A DNA stretch of 11,115 nt, taken from positions 1-11,115 of the forward strand of contig JAOXYC010216795.1 in the NCBI GenBank assembly GCA_028565715.1. Reading direction: 5' to 3'. The translations under genes were made by a program, and so were the position numbers. Shown piece by piece: positions 1-7,800 of the stretch. Position 1 is the stretch's first letter. Each line of letters starts with the position of its first letter. This stretch comes from Phoronis pallida (lineage: Eukaryota > Phoronida > Phoronidae). Under the pieces are notes generated by a model that did not search any database, was not told the origin of the DNA, and was given only the letters and a program-made list of their open reading frames with translations.

Positions 1-1160
1 TTTACCTCTTTGTCCTTTTCACTGTACTCCGTAGCCAATCTATCCTTCAATCTTTGGGACTGAGCTCCAAGCATTCGCTGTTTGATCTTCTTTCGTTCCT
101 CGATTGTAGTCCAAGTCCTTTCTGTCAACCATTTCTTTCTCACACGTTGTCTATACCCAAGAACTTCCTCTCCTGCTTCGGACAATATACGGTTGAAAGT
201 CTCAATGCTTGGGTCTTCTTCCTGAAGGGCCTGGAACCGGTTCCTCAAAGATAAAGTATATTCATTTCTTGTATTGGTGTCATTCATTTTGTTAACGTCA
301 AACCTTGATTTCCTTTTATCACCGATCCGCACCTTTCTTAGTTTGAGGCGTATCTTTGCTACAAGAAGGTGATGATCACTTCCTATATCAGCATTTCTTT
401 TAACTCTAACATCGTTCAAGGATCGTTTCCACTTATTATTAATAAGTATGTGATCAATTTGAGTTTCTGTTCTGCCATCAGGGGATACCCATGTTCTCTT
501 GTGAATGCTCTTATGATTAAACAGAGAGCCACCAATTGATAAGTTATTATGATCACAGAAATCACACAGTTTTCCTCCATTATCGTTCATTACACCTAAA
601 GCGTGCTTTCCCATGATATGCTCTCGGTCCAAGTTCACTGATCCCACCTGGGCATTGAAATCACCCAATAACAGTAAACAGTCATGTGCTGAGACAGTTT
701 CAATAGTAGATTGAAGACAATCATAAAAATTGTCCTTTTCCTCTTGGTCTGCCATTTCTGTGGGTGAGTAACACACAATGACACTTAACTTAGTAAACTT
801 TGAGTTGAAACGAGCTAGTAGTATTCGCTCATTTATTGGAGTCCATTCAAGTAAGGTATTGACAATCCCTTTTTGAATCACAAGTGCAACTCCTTCACGA
901 TGTAAATTGTCTTTTCTCCCTGACCACATAATTACATCACCTGTCGCTAAACTCCTTTTACCAGAATCAGTCCATCGTGCCTCAGTGATTCCTAATAAAC
1001 TTAAATTATAATTATCCATCTCCTTCAAAGTTTGTGCTAATTTTCCTGTTTGGTACAATGTTCTCACATTCCATGATCCTATCTTAAGTAAAGTTTTTGG
1101 GGTCAGGAGATTGGCTATCGGGGTGAAAACTTCCTGTTGGGTTTGGTCTCCATCCGTCAT
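1..1160 (-). CDS. LINE endonuclease-reverse transcriptase ORF (partial, endonuclease part)
   Basis: The frame starts at an in-frame ATG at 1158-1160 and runs off the left edge, about 386 codons. It stays open upstream to 1424, bounded by a stop at 1425-1427, so a non-ATG or upstream start cannot be excluded. It encodes an endonuclease/exonuclease/phosphatase fold that nicks target DNA for target-primed reverse transcription. Visible catalytic blocks in order are WNVRT (1059-1073), TEARW with the metal-binding Glu (972-986), GDFNA (651-665), IDH (450-458) and SDHH with the catalytic Asp-His (369-380). A Lys/Arg/Glu-rich linker follows the domain, as expected before the reverse transcriptase, which is not in the window. 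All expected endonuclease residues are present and I see no frameshift. Family assignment to RTE is by recognition, not by a search. Confidence 0.88.
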   Translation of the reverse strand, partial: MTDGDQTQQEVFTPIANLLTPKTLLKIGSWNVRTLYQTGKLAQTLKEMDNYNLSLLGITEARWTDSGKRSLATGDVIMWSGRKDNLHREGVALVIQKGIVNTLLEWTPINERILLARFNSKFTKLSVIVCYSPTEMADQEEKDNFYDCLQSTIETVSAHDCLLLLGDFNAQVGSVNLDREHIMGKHALGVMNDNGGKLCDFCDHNNLSIGGSLFNHKSIHKRTWVSPDGRTETQIDHILINNKWKRSLNDVRVKRNADIGSDHHLLVAKIRLKLRKVRIGDKRKSRFDVNKMNDTNTRNEYTLSLRNRFQALQEEDPSIETFNRILSEAGEEVLGYRQRVRKKWLTERTWTTIEERKKIKQRMLGAQSQRLKDRLATEYSEKDKEV

Positions 1161-1555
1161 TGTGTCAGCATTCTGATCTGCTTCTCTCCTTCCACCGTTA
1201 GCAGTAGTTTCTCTTGTTTCGGTTTCTGTAGCAGTCTTTTTTTTAAAGAATCGGGTCGCTAACCCTATGTCCAACCCTCCTCCTTTACCCGGGCTTGGGA
1301 CCGGCACAGCAACACTAATGAAGCACCACTGAGGCTGAGGAAAGTGCTCGTCAGGATATACCGCCTGACAGTCGGTCCCGCCACCTGTTAGCCAGCAAGC
1401 CAAGTTAGTAAGCACTAAACTACACTAACCCTACTTCGTTTCCGGTGGTTACCTGACTGCACCACGAGTGTACAGCTCGGAGGTAGATGTGCGGAATTTA
1501 GTGGATGTCAGGGAACTAGCCCTGATGCACCCACCGCTTTAACCACCCAACCTCA
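1..1555 (-). mobile_element. RTE/BovB-type LINE, 5' part, antisense in USP47 intron
   Basis: This is the 5' end of a non-LTR retrotransposon inserted opposite to USP47. Reading leftwards on the - strand there is an untranslated leader (about 1555-1425), then a long open frame that leaves the window at position 1 without a stop. The GC-richer leader contrasts with the AT-rich intron. The outer boundary near 1555 is estimated from this composition change; I could not define a target-site duplication because the 3' end is off the window. The visible endonuclease resembles the domain shared by RTE/BovB elements and the BovB-derived protein 'craniofacial development protein 2'. The reverse transcriptase should lie to the left, outside the window. 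The frame has no break here, so the copy may be recent. Confidence 0.85.
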
Positions 1556-1593
1556 TGTTACCAAAACATTATTGATGTTTTTGTGTTTTGCAG

Positions 1594-1801
1594 ATGTTTG
1601 ACCTAGAAACTGTAGTGCCTCTATCTTGTGTACGACTCGTTAAGTACGATGACTACCACGGCTCACTGGAACGATCGTACGAGGATGACGGAGATACAGA
1701 CATGGGAACACTACTGGGTGGGGTCAAGTCTAATTATATGTTTGACCTACTTTTAGAGGTCAAACAACCAGAACAACAGTTCCAGGTGTACAAACCCGGA
1801 G
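1594..1801 (+). CDS. USP47: USP47 exon a
   Basis: Acceptor is a T-rich tract ending in CAG at 1591-1593; donor GT is at 1802. The exon is 69 codons plus one base (phase 1 exit). It begins [10 protein letters not shown] and includes DCVRLVKYD-like and [16 protein letters not shown] segments, which match the region after the USP47 catalytic domain. The frame read on into the intron hits a stop at 1816-1818, which supports the donor. Confidence 0.93.
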
Positions 1802-4800
1802 GTAAATCGGAACATTGATTTCTATAAATTAACCAAAGTATGGTCAAAAGGGATAAATTTGAAAAGACAGAAAAATTCAGTATGCTGGACTGGGAATCGG
1901 ACCCAGGTTTCCTGTTTGTTGGATAGAAGCTCTACCAACTGAGCTACTGAGGGCTTATAATTTCTGTGCAATTTTTTATGCATTATATTTAGAATTTCTA
2001 AATATATGAGACTCATTAAACTCAGTGATTCCACCAACTATAGGTGGTCCTGAGTGAATAGGTCACTTTAAATATCCCTCATAACTTTTAATGTGTGAAC
2101 AGTTCAATCTGTTCATAGTAAAAGTCTAATTAATGAGACATCAGTACAAATCCTATTCATCACACAAGATTGCTAAGTATCAGTTTTATAAGATTTAAAG
2201 AAAAACAAATTTTTTGCACATGCATTGCTGAAAGCATATGAATTATTATTACCCAGCTATGGAATTTTCGCCCTTTACGGTAAAGCTGATAACGTAAATA
2301 AAGTTGTACCACTCAAGTAAAAAATGACAGACAACACTGTGTGGCTGCCAAACTTTTAAGTTTCCATAGCTTGGCAATAAATAGATTATGACCTGGGCAG
2401 TGATACCAGCCCTCGACCCTCAACCTTGGGCTGGTATCACTGCCTGCCCTCAGACTGATATCCACCATGATATGAAATTTGCCAGGTTATAATCTATCTG
2501 CTTATTACAGAAAGAATGATAATCATTTCTCTTTTTATAATTCAGGAGTGACAATCAAGGCATATTTAATAGATTTGGAGATTGATGAAATATTACCTCC
2601 TGTTAGTATCCGTGCCTATCCAAGTCAGACGAATACAGAGTTTAAATCTCTAATTGCTGAGGTGAGTGTTTTTTGGTGTATTTACCAGGTTTGTGTAGCC
2701 AGGCTGATTAGCTCCTGGGCAATCCGTTGTGTCTTTGAGCAAGACACTTTACTGGCATTGCTCCAGTCGACTCAACTGCGATGGACTAGCGTCTTGTCCA
2801 GGGGAAGTTGCCCAACTCCCATTTGCTCACGCTACAGAAACTGGGATAGCATCTGGCCCTATGCGCCATTAGGCACAAATAAAGATTTACTTTTTTACCA
2901 GGTTTGTAGTAGATAATGCATTGCAGTCACATGGGGAGGTTTTCTCTAAGCTTATGAGGCAATTGGTAAATACATTTAAAGTATTGCTAAGTGTTATTGA
3001 GAGACATGGGACATGACATCACATAAGGCATTTCCAGGTCCATCTATAGTAATGCATGACTTTATGGCTCATAAATGATAAACAATTAAAAAATTAAAAC
3101 CACCAATTGTCTGCTTCTTTTGACCCTAAATGTGTCAGTAACTGCCTTTCCTGTTTGGTAAAAAAGCTAATAATTATAGATTAATAAACTAAAATATTTT
3201 TCATTAATTGGATTGAAATCAGTTTTGCATGATTTGAGACTGACCTTGAGTATATTACATTGTTATTTCACTTTTAATCTTGTCTTTCCAACTGTAATTG
3301 TATATTGGTTTGTTGCAGTCTCTTCAAGTTCCTCTTGACAATATGAAGGTGGTGTTAGAGCGTCACTATAGCGACCTGAGACATCTAACTGTGCCCAATA
3401 AAACTCTCAAACAAGAAGGATTTGATCGCAGCAATAAGGTTTGTGTAGTAAAATGTCTCAAATTCTGCAGGATATTATTAGGGCTATTCAAGCAAAAAAG
3501 GTAAACTGGGGGGAGGCAGTTTTAATTAAGCCGATGGGTGCTAATTAATTAATATGGGTAGGTGGGTATTTTCTGAAAAAAAATAAGTATAAGAAAAAAT
3601 TAATTGACATATGGCTAGGTAAAATAAATCAATTAAAATACATGGGTGGTTGTCCTAAAACAATAGTGCCTTACCCCCCAGGATATATTTTTTGCTGGAA
3701 TAGATAGCCCTTATAAAACTATTTCAATTGTATGTGCCAATTGCTCTAATAATTGTTGAAGATTTGTGTTTTTTGTTTGAATTTTCTGACATACTAAGGA
3801 TCAAATATCATTTTGGGTATTTGATCATCATATGAGAAAAACTGTCATCTACCTACTAAAAGTTTCACTAGAAGTTTAACCAAATTATTACTTTGAAAAT
3901 AAAGACCGAAATGCAAAGTTTTGAAATCTCAAATCCACTTTGTTGTTTGCAATTTCAGCGAATTTGTGACCTATTCTTGTCAGAATAAATATGTGAACAA
4001 AACTTCGCTCATGTGGGTATTTTTGTGTTTAAGTACCATTTAAAAAGTGTTTGAAAATTAAAAATGAGATGTTTCGACCAAAATATTAACACTTGTTTTC
4101 CAGATTTTTGTTGAGTGCTCAGGTACAGATGAAGAGGTACCATTTCAAAAAACTAGATTTAGCAAACTGATAGACCGTCACCAAAACACGATAAGATTGC
4201 ATCTTAAACTACCGGCCAAATATGAATTAACTCTCAATCGGATAACAAATGAGAGATTAGCACGATTAGAGGCAAAACGGAGGGAACAAAAACTTGAATA
4301 TGAAGAACCTATGGATACAAGTTGTAAAGCAACTCCCCTGGAAAATAGTGCAAATGAAAATTCAACAGATGGCGTAAGTGCTGCCATAGGTAATTTGAAT
4401 TTAACCTCAGAGAACACAAAGTCACCAAGTAGTCCAAGCAATGTAGAATCTAGCTCAGACTTAGTCAATAATACAAACAGTAAATCAGACGGTATAGAAC
4501 TAGAGAATTTAGTGTCCGACACGGCAGCGGGGGATTTGAAAGCCGATAAAGAAACTGGAGAAAATGTTGCGTTTGACGAGATGGATTCGTCGCGCTGTGC
4601 AAACGATGTTGGTGCGGGTGGTGACAATAATGGTGCAACTGCAGCGTATGATGGTGTTGATGTGGGTCAAGAGGCCAGCGAGGACTGGGACTTGGAGAAT
4701 TCAGCATCCGGAGAGACACCTATTGTGGAAGAAGAGAAGCAATATTTTAAATCAATGCCTGTTATTGAAGCTTCTACTGGGGAAAGAGGTGAGTTTAGAG

Positions 4801-7800
4801 TTTGTTCAAGTTAAAATTTTTGATAATCTTCAGTTCTGAGGAATGGAAAGTAAAATACTTGGAACTGGAATTATAACATCCGGGCTTACACTTTGTTATT
4901 TCATTCGTTGTCAGTTTTAGGCTTGTGGTAAGAACTTGCATCTTTTCTAAAAACTCAATTTTGGCTTGAATGTTCTGAATGGACTCTTGTTTATTACGTT
5001 TGCATCATGAATAAGTGTTTGAACTGTCTGATTGCCTGGTTGGACTTGACGAATGACCTCGTTTGAGGAAAATAAAAACAATAATTGTGTCATTTTTTCC
5101 CTGTAGGATATCCTGATGACTTATAAAATTATTATAAAAAACTTTAAACTATTTTTAGATGGCATTTAACCATGCCAAGAGGCACAGCGCACTATTTACG
5201 GTATTTTCTTGCCATTTTGGGACACCCGCCATTTTGGGACAACAAAAATGATTTGCATATTAATTTTTTCAGTACTCACAGAATTTGGACAAGGTCCAAA
5301 AATCTATATTTTTGTGTTTGCCAAATTGGGACATGCTCAAATTTTCATTACACTCACCTGTTCTGTATTTATAGTTTTAAACTAGAAATTGGGACACCCA
5401 AGTAAAATTGGAATTTTTTGATGTTCACCAATTTGGACGCCCCAAAAATGTATACCCGCGAATTTCTGAAAATAATTTATTTCAAAGTGTCCCAAAATGA
5501 AAATACCGTAAAAAAAATTGTCCACAATTTCAAATTATTTATGGAATGGTTGTTTTATTGCAGATGTGATGATCTATGTGGACAAGCGAATCACTCTGGG
5601 TGAACTGAAGAAGAGATTAGAAACAGTTGTGGGCACAACGACGGACAGCTTCAAGGTGTATAGAGTCTACTCCAATGGTCAAGAGTTTGAAAGCACTCGT
5701 CTATCTGAGACCTTGACGTCTTATAGTGATGATAGTAAGGTAGGATTAATATAGCATCTTATGCAAGTTCAGTGAGTTGATTGGAGATTTCTCATTAAAT
5801 GAGCTGAAATTCTATAACAACATACGAGGTCACAGTCTGGAAACATTGTGTTTTGGTCTAAGAAGGTGTATTCTTTGAAATGCTTTTTTTGCTTAGGAGG
5901 CGTTTTATCCCAACACTCAATATTAAAAAGAGTCAATTCAATTAATTTTTTTTTTTCAGATTCACATCAAACTTGGCAGAGCACTGAAAAAGGGCGAATA
6001 TAGAGTCAAAGTCTACCAACTACAGATTAATGAGAAAGAGGTTGGTTTTGGCATGTAGTTTTGCATCTAGTGTTTCTCACAGCCTGGCTCAGCCGCCAGT
6101 CTGTTCTAACAGCGCGATAAGCGAGTCTCGTTGATGATGTCACTCCGCTTAAACTCAATAGTAACTCGATCCCTACTTTCGGTAAGACCCCCCGCGATTG
6201 ATACAGTCCCTCGACCTGAGTCGAAGGGACTGGAGTTCAGTCTATTTTGCATCCCACACATAGTTGATTTATATTTTTTCACATTTTGACATTTGTCTTC
6301 ACATTTTGATGTATATTCTCATGTTTTAACTAGTTGTATCTTCACATTTTAGGCCTATATTTTCCCATTTTGACCTGTATTCCCACATTGAAGTATTGAT
6401 TGGTGTGTATTTGTAGACAAGTAAGCTGCTTTTTGACACCATTTTTGCCAAGGGAATGACTGTACTGGAGTCTAAGGTAGAAATCAGGAAACAGATGAAA
6501 GCCATGTGTGATCTAGATGTACCTGTTAACAGGTGAGTAAACGAGTTCCTTACTTTGATATAGTAATGCTGATTACTATAATCAAAATAGTTATTGTATG
6601 TGTGAAGGGAGTGATTCGTCACACCAATGTTTTTCCGTACCCAAGATTTGACACATGCTCAAAACATCATCCTACTAACAAGGAACATCACTTCTGAGGT
6701 AGCCCCCTGATCGAGCCATTTCTACTCATTTGAGCTATTTTCACTGTTGAAAAATGACTGCTACAACTTGAATATCAGTAGAAAGGGGAATGTATTAATA
6801 TGGTTAAACAAATTGAAGAAAGGCAGCAATGACACTTAATTGTTTAATTTTAAAAGTTGATAATTTTTCAATGCCTCGTTGCAACAATAACTTGTTACAG
6901 ACTTCGCCTACGTAAGAAAACATGGCGTAACCCGGGTACGATATTTGTGAATGACCAGCGCTACGAAGATGATATTCCTCTATATGCAAACTGGGAAGTA
7001 TTTGTGGAAGTTCTAGAAGGTATGTCTTATGCTTACTGATAATCAGTTTTGACGAAAAGTCTAGCTTTTAACAATTTCCCTCTTCCATATGTGCATTTAA
7101 TGAAAAATGTCTCTTTAAAGTAAACATTTTTGATTTTAATTAAGGAAAAGGGCAGTACTTCTTTGCTTTGATTTACAGACATCTTGCCCATAATTGATTT
7201 AAGAGGGTATGAAAGAAAGTCAGGAAAAAAATTTCATTGCATAAGTTCAGTCTGATAGATGTCACATGACTTCCATACCCTTTTTTCTGTACATCGATTG
7301 CTGATGCTCATGTAGCCTGATGCATGGTTCATGTTTACATGCTCAATTGAACCAATCCCTCGCATATGAGCCACCACCTCTACCTAGAACTACTTATGTT
7401 AGATATTACAGTATACCTTATACTGGTTTATATTGTCTATTAAATATTGTAAATCATTCATTGTGTTCAACTTGTATTTAAATCATTTAAAATTAGCTCA
7501 ATGTTACGCGTTAAAGATAACATTCCATTTGGTCTTAGATCTTGTGTAGTTTATAAGTATAAAATGTAATCGCTGTACAGCGACATACGTCGGTGAAACG
7601 ACGAGACACATAGCTACTAGGATCAAGGAACATTTGATGAGTGATCGCAATTCCTATCTCAATAGACACATGCAGAGCAATGAAGCGTGTAGAATGGCTT
7701 CCAATGAAAGCTGCTTTTCTATTATTGATAGTGACATCAGTTTTGATAGGCTTAAGCTGAGGGAGGCAATTCAAATTTCTAAGCTTAATCCATCATTGAA

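Noticed and set aside
54-254. Small + strand coding frame
   Set aside because: It lies opposite the intact LINE endonuclease frame and has no similarity of its own.
1882-1954. Functional tRNA gene on the - strand
   Set aside because: A box and T arm are good, but the acceptor and anticodon stems do not pair; called a tRNA-like SINE head instead.
3799-3826. 9-bp hairpin in intron c-d as a regulatory element
   Set aside because: Short, AT-rich and without context; listed only as a description of the intron.
4178-4719. - strand and alternative-frame open frames over exon d
   Set aside because: They are shadows of the long USP47 exon, whose frame is supported by homology and splice phases.
5172-5603. 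+ strand open frames before exon e
   Set aside because: They fall mostly inside the MITE, are low in complexity and show no domain.
6270-6392. CRISPR-like array
   Set aside because: Units are degenerate and directly adjacent with no unique spacers, and the DNA is an animal intron.
7535-7774. - strand open frame
   Set aside because: It is opposite the Penelope-like endonuclease, whose + strand motifs are clear.
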